Positions 33,836-41,798 of a stretch of DNA of 64,000 nucleotides are shown here, one piece after another; the stretch's first letter is position 1, and every line of letters begins with the position of its first letter. Under the pieces are notes generated by a model. That model was not told the DNA's origin. It was given only the letters and a program-made list of their open reading frames with translations, and made no database searches. The stretch is taken from positions 1 through 64,000 of the forward strand of contig JAWKHR010000032.1 of the NCBI GenBank assembly GCA_041394725.1. Direction: 5' to 3'. Source of the DNA: JAWKHR01 sp041394725. Lineage in GTDB: Bacteria; Acidobacteriota; Vicinamibacteria; Vicinamibacterales; SCN-69-37. Made by a program: the position numbers and the translations under genes.

Positions 33836-35302
33836 CTACCGCTGCTGCGAGGTCGGTGACTCCGAGCCACCGCCGCGTCCGGAAGTCGCCGGCATGTTCG
33901 GCATGTTCGGCATGGAGGGCGCCTCGGACGGTTTCGACATGCCCGGCATGTCGGGCATGTCGGAGCCGCCGCCGCCGGCGGTCCCGCGGGCGCCCTCGGC
34001 GGTCAGCTTGCGGATCGCCTCGCGGAGGTTGCTCTCCGAGTCGATCAGGAACTGCGCCGAGACCACGACCCGGTTGCCCTCGTCGACGCCGGACGTGATC
34101 TCCCAGACGCCGTCGCCGTTCAGGCCCAGCTGGACCTCGCGGACCTGGAACGTGCCGCTCCCGAGGTCGAGCACGACCAGCCGGCGCGTGCCGCTGAAGA
34201 TCACCGCTTCCTCGGGCACGGCCAGCACCTGCCGGGCGGCGGGGACGTCGAAGGTGACGTTCACGTACATGCCGGCGCGGAGGCGGCCGCCGGGATTCGG
34301 CAGCTCCAGCGAGACCTTGAGCGCGCGCGTCTGCTCCGAGAGGTGCGGGTAGAGGTACCGGACCGTGGCGGTGAGCGGCCGTCCGGGCTCGTAGGGCACC
34401 TCGATGGTCGCGCGCGAACCGGGCCGGATCCACGGCATCTGGCTCTCGAAGACCTCGGCCTCGGCCCAGATCGTCCGGAGATCGGCGATGCGGTAGAGGT
34501 TCATCCCGCTCGTGACGTGCATGCCCTCCAGCGCCTGGTCCATCTTCCAGACCACGACGCCGTCGCGGGCGGCGACGACGGGCAGCGTGCGGCGCGGCTG
34601 CCGCGAGCGTTCCAGGTCGGCAATCTGCGCGTCGGACACGTCCCAGTAGCCGAGCCGGCGCCGCGCGGCGTCGAGCATCGACCCGGCCCGCTGCGCCATC
34701 TCCGGAATCCCGCTGTCGCGCATCCGCGCGGCGTAGTCGAGCGCGTTCAGGTACTCCTCCTGCGCCGCGACCAGCTCCGGGCTGTAGATGTCGAAGAGCG
34801 GCTCGCCCGCCTTCACGGGCTGGCCGACGAAGTTGACGTACGCCCGCTCGATCCAGCCCGCGTACTTCGTGGTCACCAGCGCCACCTGGCTGTCGTCGTG
34901 CACCAGCGTGGCGACGGTGCGGATCGTGACCGGGATGTCGCGCCGGACGACCGGCGCCGTCTGGACGCCGATGTTCTGCGCGAAGCCGGGGTCGATTCGC
35001 ACCAGGCCCGGCGCCGTGTCGGCCTCGTCCTCGTAGACGGGGATCAGGTCCATGCCCATCGGCGACTTGCCGGGCTTGTCGCGGATGAACGTCGGATCCA
35101 TCGGCGCGCGCCAGTACTTGATCCGGCGTTCCCCGGCCGTGGCGGACGGCGACGCCGCCGTCGCGCCCATCGCGGCCCTGTCGTGTCCGGCCGCCGGGGC
35201 ACCCGGCAGCCAGGACCAGCCGAAGGGGTTGCTCCACGCGAGGGCGAGCGAGCCGGCGCCCACGGCGAATCCCACGGCGCCGAACAGCAGTAGCTTCTTC
35301 AT
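33836..35302 (-). CDS. heavy-metal efflux adaptor (CusB/CzcB family) with Met-rich tail
   Basis: 488 residues. After a membrane-anchoring N-terminus (MKKLLLFGAVGFAVGAGSLA) comes a heavy-metal-binding domain with YWRAPMDPTFIRDKPGKSPM and GMDLIPVY. The adaptor core follows (TTKYAGWIERAYVNFVGQPV, an alpha hairpin around LDYAARMRDSGIPEM, then VVAARDGVVVWKMDQALEGM and beta-barrel repeats). The C-terminus is an unusual methionine-rich tail, SDMPDMPGMSKPS then APSMPNMPNMPATS, of the kind that binds Cu(I) or Ag(I). The ATG at 35302 overlaps the upstream channel gene's TGA (ATGA) and has GAGGAG 8 bases before it. The tail plus the metal-binding N-domain argue for copper or silver as substrate; that is inference. 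Confidence 0.94.
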   Translation of the reverse strand: MKKLLLFGAVGFAVGAGSLALAWSNPFGWSWLPGAPAAGHDRAAMGATAASPSATAGERRIKYWRAPMDPTFIRDKPGKSPMGMDLIPVYEDEADTAPGLVRIDPGFAQNIGVQTAPVVRRDIPVTIRTVATLVHDDSQVALVTTKYAGWIERAYVNFVGQPVKAGEPLFDIYSPELVAAQEEYLNALDYAARMRDSGIPEMAQRAGSMLDAARRRLGYWDVSDAQIADLERSRQPRRTLPVVAARDGVVVWKMDQALEGMHVTSGMNLYRIADLRTIWAEAEVFESQMPWIRPGSRATIEVPYEPGRPLTATVRYLYPHLSEQTRALKVSLELPNPGGRLRAGMYVNVTFDVPAARQVLAVPEEAVIFSGTRRLVVLDLGSGTFQVREVQLGLNGDGVWEITSGVDEGNRVVVSAQFLIDSESNLREAIRKLTAEGARGTAGGGGSDMPDMPGMSKPSEAPSMPNMPNMPATSGRGGGSESPTSQQR

Positions 35303-36645
35303 GATCGGTCTCCTCGCGAGGGCGGGTCGGGCAGCACGGTGCCGATCGCGCGTTCGAGCTTCGCGCGCGCGATCAGCCGGTCCGATCGCTGGCGCGCCAG
35401 GACGAGCCGCACCTGGAGCAGCACGCGCTCGCTGTCGAGCAGGTCGAGCACGCTCACCTGGCCGGTCGCGTAGCTCGCCTCCGCCGACCGCAGCGCCTCC
35501 TCGGCCTGCGGCACCAGCGCGCGCTCGAAGAGGGCGGTCTGTTCGGCGAGCGACCGCAGGCGGGCGAGCTGGTCCTCGACGTCCAGCGCGAGGGCGTTCT
35601 CCTCGCCGCGGTACCGGGTCCGCTCGGCGGCGACCTCGCGGCTGGCCTGCTGCACGGCGGCGTCGTACTTCGACTCGCGGATCGGAAGCGTCACGGCCAC
35701 CGACACCGCCAGCGGGTTCTTCCCGTCGTCCGGCGGCGGCTGGGCCAGGCCGGCGGCGTCGCGCCGTCGCATGACGTTCACGTAGCTCGCGCCGATCGTG
35801 AACGTCGGCAGCGACAGGGTGCCGGCGAGGTCGAGCGCGCGCTCGCGCTTCGTCTCGGTCGCCGCGATCACGAGCAGCTCCGGCCGGTGCAGCCGCCCGA
35901 GCGCGATCAACGCGTCGCGGTCGGGCAGCGACGGCGGGACCGCGAGCGCGGCGATCTCCGGGACCGGCGTGCCTGGTGGCTCGTCCATCAGCGTGTTCAG
36001 GCGCGCCGCCAGCGCCAGGCGCTGGCCGGACAGGTCTTCCCGCCGCGTGAGCACGCGCGTGATCTCCGCCTGCAGCTTGACCACGGCCTGCTGCAGTCCC
36101 TGTCCCGACGCGTAGCGGCTGGTCGCGAGCCGTTCGTACTGTTCGAGCAGCAGCCGCTCCTCGTTCGTCGTCCGGATCGCCTCGTCCACGTAGGCCAGCT
36201 CGTAGTACGCCTGCTTGATCGCGAGGATGACGTCGCGCTGGCGGAGCGTGACCGCCTCGGCGGCCGTGTCCGCGTCGGCCTGCGCGACGCCGGCGCGGCG
36301 ATCGCGCACGCCGAACCAGGGAAGCATCTGCGTGATGCCGAACGAGTTGAACTGCGGGCCCACGCGCGTCTCGACCGGCTGGATCGCCTGCGTGTAGGCC
36401 AGGACCGGCTCGGGCAGCGCGCGGGCCTGCGGCACCTGTTCGAGCGCGGCCTCGTGCCGCAGTCGGGCCTCCTCGAGGGCCGGGTACCGGGCCAGCGCGC
36501 GGGCCACGTAGCCGCGCAGCACCGGGTCGGCGTCGAAGAGCGGCGGACCATCCGCGGGCGCGCCGGCCTGTCGGGCCTCCACGCGCACGGCGAGCGCCGA
36601 CAGGACGACGACGGCCGCGATGCAATACCGCGAGAGAGATTTCAT
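35299..36645 (-). CDS. TolC-family outer-membrane channel of the heavy-metal efflux operon (CusC/CzcC-like)
   Basis: 448 residues. It has a signal peptide (YCIAAVVVLSALAVRVEA) and two repeats of the outer membrane efflux domain, rich in long helices such as EEARLRHEAALEQVPQARAL and LEDQLARLRSLAEQTALFE. Barrel strands include FNSFGITQMLPWFG and ISVAVTLPIRESKYD-like LAVSVAVTLPIRESKYD. The stop overlaps the start of the adaptor gene, giving the order channel-adaptor-pump in one operon. A small exported protein gene lies 129 bases upstream in the same direction. Confidence 0.93.
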   Translation of the reverse strand: MKSLSRYCIAAVVVLSALAVRVEARQAGAPADGPPLFDADPVLRGYVARALARYPALEEARLRHEAALEQVPQARALPEPVLAYTQAIQPVETRVGPQFNSFGITQMLPWFGVRDRRAGVAQADADTAAEAVTLRQRDVILAIKQAYYELAYVDEAIRTTNEERLLLEQYERLATSRYASGQGLQQAVVKLQAEITRVLTRREDLSGQRLALAARLNTLMDEPPGTPVPEIAALAVPPSLPDRDALIALGRLHRPELLVIAATETKRERALDLAGTLSLPTFTIGASYVNVMRRRDAAGLAQPPPDDGKNPLAVSVAVTLPIRESKYDAAVQQASREVAAERTRYRGEENALALDVEDQLARLRSLAEQTALFERALVPQAEEALRSAEASYATGQVSVLDLLDSERVLLQVRLVLARQRSDRLIARAKLERAIGTVLPDPPSRGDRS

Positions 36646-36773
36646 GGGTGTTCGTGCTCCTCACCACTGACGGAACGGGGGCCTGCCACGCCGCGAGACG
36701 CGCGGGCGCAGGCGCCAGCGGGCGCGGGCGGCTCGGGCCCGCACCACATCCGGAAGCTGTCAGGCGGTGAGCG

Positions 36774-37106
36774 TCAGATCAGCAGCGTGGACAGCCGCAG
36801 CAGCAGATCGCCGGGCTGATGGCCGTGGGGCGGGGAAGCCTGGACGGGGGTCGGTCCCGGCAGCGTCTTCGTCACCACGATCGCGATGACGGGCGTCACG
36901 GGGCCGGACGGCAGCGTGCCGGCCGTGGTCGTCACGGCCGGGACCGCCGGCTCCGCGGGACTGGCCGAGCAGCACGTGACGGCCTGGTGGTCGTGGCACG
37001 GCATCGCCATTGCCGGGCAGTGCGACATCGTCCCCGACGGCAGGGCCGCGAGGGCCGGCCCGGCCCAGAGCACAGAGACGATGAGCGCGGCAGTCAGGCG
37101 AGTCAT
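36774..37106 (-). CDS. small exported Cys/His/Met-rich protein heading the metal efflux operon
   Basis: 110 residues. A clear signal peptide (MTRLTAALIVSVLWAGPALA) is followed by SGTMSHCPAMAMPCHDHQAV then TCCSASPAEP. This carries four cysteines, three histidines and three methionines within about 25 residues, a composition suited to soft-metal binding. The rest is Pro/Thr/Val-rich with PHGHQPGD near the end. GAGGG lies about 5 bases before the ATG. Being the first gene ahead of the channel-adaptor-pump genes, it may act as a periplasmic metal chaperone or sensor in the manner of CusF, but it is not a CusF homologue by sequence. Confidence 0.62.
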   Translation of the reverse strand: MTRLTAALIVSVLWAGPALAALPSGTMSHCPAMAMPCHDHQAVTCCSASPAEPAVPAVTTTAGTLPSGPVTPVIAIVVTKTLPGPTPVQASPPHGHQPGDLLLRLSTLLI

Positions 37107-37280
37107 CTCGACCCTCGGTAGTTTTGCACATCCCGTTCCAGCACGGCCACCGGGACCGGGGCGTTCGGGGGGAAGGCCCGGCCGTGAACCGGCGCTGCCG
37201 CCGCGGGCCTTCACGTGGGCCGGGGGATTTTTCGACGGTCGCTCGTCGGCGTCGGCCTGCCCTGGTCTACCCTGAAACGG

Positions 37281-38012
37281 ATGTATCCGGTGCTGTTTCG
37301 GGTCGGCTCGTTCGAGATCTCGAGTTTCGGCGTCCTCGTCGCCATCGGCGCGCTGGTCGGCCTGTGGGTCTTCCGGCGGGAGCTCGAGCGGAGCCGGCTG
37401 CCGGTGGGCGCCGTGGACGCCGCGCTGGCCGGCGTGATTGCGGGGATGGTGGGCGCCAAGCTGCTGTGGGTCGCCGAGCACCTCGGCGAGGAGCCCGTGA
37501 CGCGCCTGTTGTTCAGCCGGGCCGGGCTCAGCTGGTTCGGCGGCTTCGTCGGCGGCGTGGGCACGGCGCTCTGGCTGATCCGCCGGAAGGGCTGGCCGGT
37601 GATGGCGGTGCTGGCCGCGGCCACGCCGGCCCTGGCCATCGGCCACGCGATCGGGCGGATTGGCTGCTTTCTCGTGGGCGACGACTACGGCCGCCCGAGC
37701 GCGCTGCCCTGGGCGGTGGCGTTTCCGGAAGGGGCGCCGCCGATCGACGTGCCGGTGCATCCGACGCAGATCTACGAGGCGCTGGCGCTCGTGCCCGTCG
37801 CGTGGCTGCTGATCCGCTGGCGTCGGCGTGGGGTGTCCGACCGCCGCGTGCTCGGCGCCTACCTCGTGATGACGGGCACGATCCGGTTCCTGATCGAGTT
37901 CATCCGCGTCAACACGCGGGTCGCGCTCGGGCTCACGGTGGCGCACTTCGCGGCGATGGGCGTGGCGATCGCGGGCGCGGTGCTGCTGCTGCGGCGCGGC
38001 GCCCGGACCTGA
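37281..38012 (+). CDS. lgt: prolipoprotein diacylglyceryl transferase
   Basis: 243 residues with about seven membrane helices. The family signature appears as GHAIGRIGCFLVGDDYGRPS, with the conserved Arg and Gly of the catalytic loop. VPVHPTQIYEAL and RFLIEFIRVN are further conserved blocks. The enzyme attaches diacylglycerol to the lipobox cysteine of prelipoproteins at the inner membrane. The ATG at 37281 starts MYPVLFRVGSFEISSFG, the normal N-terminus; an open frame extends 22 codons upstream without homology. It is divergent from the metal efflux operon, with about 175 bases between them. Confidence 0.93.
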   Translation: MYPVLFRVGSFEISSFGVLVAIGALVGLWVFRRELERSRLPVGAVDAALAGVIAGMVGAKLLWVAEHLGEEPVTRLLFSRAGLSWFGGFVGGVGTALWLIRRKGWPVMAVLAAATPALAIGHAIGRIGCFLVGDDYGRPSALPWAVAFPEGAPPIDVPVHPTQIYEALALVPVAWLLIRWRRRGVSDRRVLGAYLVMTGTIRFLIEFIRVNTRVALGLTVAHFAAMGVAIAGAVLLLRRGART

Positions 38013-38015
38013 GCC

Positions 38016-38594
38016 TCAGGCGGCCGGGAACCCCGGCTGCGCCCTGACCCGCTCGGCCTGCAGCAGGTGGCGATCCTCGTGGCGCGCGATGATCTCGAGG
38101 CCGGTGCCCACGGTGAAGCGCAGAAGCGGCACGAACGGGTTCACGAAGCGGATCCCGTTGACGTCGTACGGCGCCGCCCGCTCGATCGCGCGCCGTGCGG
38201 TCTCGTTGCTCCGCAGGAAGGCCTCGAGCACGTCGGGCGCGACGTGCGGGCCCGGGTCGATCTTGCGCGGCGCGGGCGCCTTCTTCTGCTGGTCGGACGC
38301 GGCGACGTAGCTGCGGATGAACCACCGGGCGAACCAGCCCGGCGTGATCTCATGGACGGGCGCGTGCGGTCGGCCTTCAAGGGCCAGGGCGATCGGCGGC
38401 AGGTACACGTCGGTCGCGATGCGCAGGTGCTGGAGGCACTGTCCGACGCTCCACGCGTCGGGGCGGGGCTTCCACGTGAGCTGGGCGAAGGTCAGGCCCC
38501 CGGCGATCTCGCGGGCGCGCCGGTCGGACGCCAGCAGATCGCTCGTCAACCGGGCCGGCCAGGCGGGGGCGACGGCGGTGGGCACGGCGCCCAT
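38016..38594 (-). CDS. DinB-family protein
   Basis: 192 residues of the DinB/DUF664 four-helix fold. The metal-binding histidines are in WSVGQCLQHLRIATD near residue 45-60 and in ARHEDRHLLQAERV near the C-terminus; LTWKPRPDAWSVGQCLQHL is the typical opening motif. These proteins bind divalent metal and include thiol transferases and hydrolases, but this member's activity is unknown. The start at ATG 38594 gives the usual length. It converges on lgt (3 bases apart) and is followed upstream by the ADOP permease in the same direction. Confidence 0.82.
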   Translation of the reverse strand: MGAVPTAVAPAWPARLTSDLLASDRRAREIAGGLTFAQLTWKPRPDAWSVGQCLQHLRIATDVYLPPIALALEGRPHAPVHEITPGWFARWFIRSYVAASDQQKKAPAPRKIDPGPHVAPDVLEAFLRSNETARRAIERAAPYDVNGIRFVNPFVPLLRFTVGTGLEIIARHEDRHLLQAERVRAQPGFPAA

Positions 38595-38623
38595 CGTAGT
38601 CGCAGTCCGGTCGGAATGCGCGG

Positions 38624-41317
38624 CTAGTCCGCCCGCAGCGCCCTGACCGGATCCGTGCGCGTCGCCCGCCGAGCCGGCAGCCAGGTGGCCAGCAGGCCAC
38701 ACGCCGCCAGCAGGCCCGTCGCCCCGACGTACGTCGGCACGTCGATGGGCGCGACGCCGTAGAGCAACCCGGCGGCCAGCCGTCCCTCGACCGCCGAGGC
38801 GGCCAGCCCGATGACGGCCGCCAAGCCGATGAGCCGCATCCCGTGCCCGAACACCAGCCGGCGGACTCCGGCCGGACTCTGACCGAGCATCATCCGGATG
38901 CCGATCTCGCGGGTCCGCTGGCGGACGGAGAACGTGATGACGGCATAGAGGCCGATGCTGGCCAGCGCCGCCGCGATCACGCCGAAGGCCGTCATCATCA
39001 CGAGCAGCGCCCGCGTCGGCGCCGTGGCGCGCGTGACGAGGTCCGCCATCGTCCGGGCCTCGCCGACCGCGGTCCCCGGCGCGAGGGCGTCCAGTTCGCG
39101 GATCACGACCGGCATGATGACCTCCGCGGGGGCCGGGGTGCGCACGACGAGCGTGAAGAGGCCGCGGCCGGAGAAGAGGGAGGATGGCCGCATCGCCGAG
39201 TAGATCTGCGGGTGACCCGGACGCGTGATCTCGTGCAGTCGCTGGTGCGCGGCCACGCCGATGACCGACCACGGCGGCCCGTTCGGGCTCAGGCGGATCT
39301 GGCCGCCGACCGCCTTCCCGTCCGGAAAGGCGTGCGACGCCAGGCGTTCGTCCACGATCAGGACGCGCGCCGGGCGGGTGAGGTCGTCCCACGTGTAGTC
39401 GCGGCCGGCCAGGAGCACGGCGCCCATGGCCTCGAAATATCCGGGCGTGACCCACCGCCGATCGGAGGTCGTCGATTCCCACTGGCTGGCGGACGCCTCG
39501 TCGAAGGCGTAGGGCTGCAGGTAGCCGGGCCCGGTGAGCGGGATCTGGGTCGTCGCGGCGACGGCCGCGACGTCGGGGCGGCGTCGCAGCCGGCCTTCGA
39601 GGTCGCGCAGCAGGGCGATCTGGTCCAGCGGCGTCGAGGTGGCGCTCTCGGGGAGCGCGACCCTCAACGTCACGACGCCGTCGGTCGCGTACCCGGGCTC
39701 GACGCGCTGAAGCGCGTGAAGGGTCTGCAGCAGGAGGCCGGTGCCGATCACGAGCATCAGGCTCAGCGCGACCTCGACCACGATCAGGCCGTCCCGGGCC
39801 CGCGCGCTGGATCGGGAGGCGCTGACGCGGCCGCTGGCCGGCACGTGGCCGCCTCCGGACCGCGCGGCACCGCGGGCCGGAAACAGGCCGGCCGCGCCCG
39901 CGGCAAGCGCCGCCGTTCCCGCGGCTACCCACAGCGCCGAGGAGGCCCTCGCCCGCGCGTCGACGCGAGGCAGGGTGTCACGTCCCAGCCACTGCACGGC
40001 CCGCAGGCCGAGCCGCGCGAGCACCAGCCCGACGAGCCCGCCGATCGCCGCGACGAAGAGGCTCTCGAGCATCACGAGCCGCACGACCCGCCGCCGGCCG
40101 GCGCCGAGCGCCGTGCGGATGGCCAGCTCGGTCTCGCGGCCGCGCACGCGGATCAGCAGCAGGTTCGCGGCATTCGCGCAGGCCACGAGCAGGACCAGGC
40201 CGACCGCCGCGAAGGCGGCATTCAGGGCCGGCCGCGCGGCCTTCACCACGTCGTCCTTCATCGCGACGATGCGCGCGCGTGTCTCGGCGGCCGCATGCGC
40301 GGGATACCGGTCGCGCAGGCGCGCGGCCAGGGTGTCCAGTTCCTCCTGCGCGGCGCTGAACGACACGCCGTCGGCCAGCCGCGCGAAGGCCGTGTACATC
40401 GTGGCCGTCCGACTGCCGAGCTGCGCCGGGTCGATCTGCGCCGGTCGCCAGAGGTCGGCGTCACGAAGGAAGATGGTCTCGGCGGGGAGGTGAAGCTGGA
40501 AGTCCTCGGGGAGGATCCCGACGATCTCGTGAGGGACGCCGTCCACGTAGACGGGACGCCCCACGACGTCGAGGCTGCCGCCGTACCGGGTGCGCCAGAG
40601 GCGATGGGTCATCAGCGCCACGCGCGGGGCGCCGGGCTGGTCGTCCTCCGGCCCGAAGGCGCGGCCATGCAGCGGCGCGATGCCGAAGAAGTCGAAGAAG
40701 CCGGCCTCGACGGCCGTGACGTCCATGATGGTGGGCCGGCCGGACGCCTCGTCCGTCACCAGCCGCTCGTAGCCGGCGCCGAAGGTGAACCGGGCCATCG
40801 TGCGGCTCCAGGCCCGATAGTCGTACAGGTCGAGCGGGTTGAGCAGCGGCAGCGATTGCGCGCCCGTGTGAAAGTCGTGCCAGATGACCCCGATCCGGCT
40901 GGAGGCTTCGTAGGGCAGCGGCCGGAGCAGCACGCCGTTCACCACCGAGAACACCGCCGTCGTGGACCCGATCCCGAGCGCCAGCACCAGCGTTGCCGCG
41001 CCGGTGAACCCTGGACGACGGATCAGCGAGCGCGCGGCGAACAGGGCGTCCTGCCGGAGTCCGTCGATCCAGGCCTCCACGCCGCGAGCCTGGCGACCCG
41101 CGCGTTCGCCCGCCGGTTCATGCGGGACACCACGCCATCGGAGCCTCACCGCCTGCGCGACGACGTCCCACGCGAGGCCGAGCGCGAGGCGGACGCGTGC
41201 CGCAGGGGTCGCGCCGGCGAGCAGGTCCTCGTGCAGCTGTCGCAGGTCCGCGCCGTGGCGCCGGCGAAAGGCGCGCGGCAGCAGCCACATCAGGATCGCC
41301 AGCAGGGACCGCGTCAT
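38624..41317 (-). CDS. ADOP-type permease with N-terminal prefix domain
   Basis: 897 residues. An N-terminal prefix (WLLPRAFRRRHGADLRQLHE) typical of PadR-associated permeases precedes two MacB/FtsX units. The first unit begins ARSLIRRPGFTGAATLVLAL and FSVVNGVLLRPLPYE; ELAIRTALGAGRRRVVRLVM and REIGIRMMLGQSPAGVRRLV mark the two core domains; the C-terminus is LPARRATRTDPVRALRAD. Like the first ADOP gene in the window it lacks a partner ATPase. It begins 1 base after the PadR gene's TGA, so the two form an operon under the palindromic operator. Confidence 0.92.
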   Translation of the reverse strand: MTRSLLAILMWLLPRAFRRRHGADLRQLHEDLLAGATPAARVRLALGLAWDVVAQAVRLRWRGVPHEPAGERAGRQARGVEAWIDGLRQDALFAARSLIRRPGFTGAATLVLALGIGSTTAVFSVVNGVLLRPLPYEASSRIGVIWHDFHTGAQSLPLLNPLDLYDYRAWSRTMARFTFGAGYERLVTDEASGRPTIMDVTAVEAGFFDFFGIAPLHGRAFGPEDDQPGAPRVALMTHRLWRTRYGGSLDVVGRPVYVDGVPHEIVGILPEDFQLHLPAETIFLRDADLWRPAQIDPAQLGSRTATMYTAFARLADGVSFSAAQEELDTLAARLRDRYPAHAAAETRARIVAMKDDVVKAARPALNAAFAAVGLVLLVACANAANLLLIRVRGRETELAIRTALGAGRRRVVRLVMLESLFVAAIGGLVGLVLARLGLRAVQWLGRDTLPRVDARARASSALWVAAGTAALAAGAAGLFPARGAARSGGGHVPASGRVSASRSSARARDGLIVVEVALSLMLVIGTGLLLQTLHALQRVEPGYATDGVVTLRVALPESATSTPLDQIALLRDLEGRLRRRPDVAAVAATTQIPLTGPGYLQPYAFDEASASQWESTTSDRRWVTPGYFEAMGAVLLAGRDYTWDDLTRPARVLIVDERLASHAFPDGKAVGGQIRLSPNGPPWSVIGVAAHQRLHEITRPGHPQIYSAMRPSSLFSGRGLFTLVVRTPAPAEVIMPVVIRELDALAPGTAVGEARTMADLVTRATAPTRALLVMMTAFGVIAAALASIGLYAVITFSVRQRTREIGIRMMLGQSPAGVRRLVFGHGMRLIGLAAVIGLAASAVEGRLAAGLLYGVAPIDVPTYVGATGLLAACGLLATWLPARRATRTDPVRALRAD

Positions 41318-41318
41318 C

Positions 41319-41660
41319 TCAGCTCCGGTGGCTCCGGTCCATCGCGAGTTCGGCCAGCGACGCGAGCCGGCGGGCTTCCGCCTTCAGTGCCCTCCGCCCG
41401 CGGTCGGTGATGCTGTAGTAGCGCCGCCGGGCGCTCGTGCCGGGCGGCACTTCCCGGCGCGAACACTCGCGGATGAGGCCCGCGGCGACCATCTCGTCCA
41501 GCGCGCTGTACAAGGTGACGGGCCAGAGCCTGAGGCCGCCGTCGGTCTGCGCGAGCACGTCGCGGACGATGCCGTAGCCGTGCTGGTCGCCCGAGCCCAG
41601 CGCGATGAGGATGTGCAGCCAGGCGCGCTTCAGTTCCGGCGCTTCCGTCGGCATGGGCAT
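41319..41660 (-). CDS. PadR-family transcriptional regulator
   Basis: 113 residues of winged-helix PadR type. It shows LKRAWLHILIALGSGDQHGY, then GIVRDVLAQTDGGLRL, PVTLYSALDEMVAAGLIRE and RRRYYSITDRGRRALKAEA. These contain the conserved Tyr and the 'G-T-L-Y' position varied to VTLY. It is the short PadR class that regulates the adjacent permease. Three in-frame ATGs exist (41675, 41660, 41654); 41660 is used because 41675 lies within the operator. The 8-bp palindrome overlaps the start, so it should repress its own operon. Confidence 0.9.
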   Translation of the reverse strand: MPMPTEAPELKRAWLHILIALGSGDQHGYGIVRDVLAQTDGGLRLWPVTLYSALDEMVAAGLIRECSRREVPPGTSARRRYYSITDRGRRALKAEARRLASLAELAMDRSHRS

Positions 41661-41681
41661 ATGATATAGAAACATATCATA
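41660..41681. promoter_or_regulatory. PadR operator (perfect 8-bp inverted repeat)
   Basis: Arms TATGATAT and ATATCATA flank a 6-base spacer AGAAAC. The site is almost pure AT in a region of about 70 percent GC and lies across the start of the PadR gene. Its layout, an ATAT/ATAT palindrome, is the known form of PadR binding sites (ATGT/ACAT or ATAT variants). The AT-rich arms may also supply the -10 element. Confidence 0.62.
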
Positions 41682-41798
41682 CAAGGAAATAGCATATCGA
41701 CGGGCGGCGATGCGGGGCGAGTGAACCGCCGCGCGCGCCGGGCCGCCGAGCATCGTCCCGGGTTCCCGGCGGCGACTTCGCGTTAGAATGCCCGGCCG

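Noticed and set aside
30574..34098. 1174-codon plus-strand frame opposite the heavy-metal pump and adaptor
   Set aside because: Shadow of the pump gene; Arg/His/Asp-rich and motif-free.
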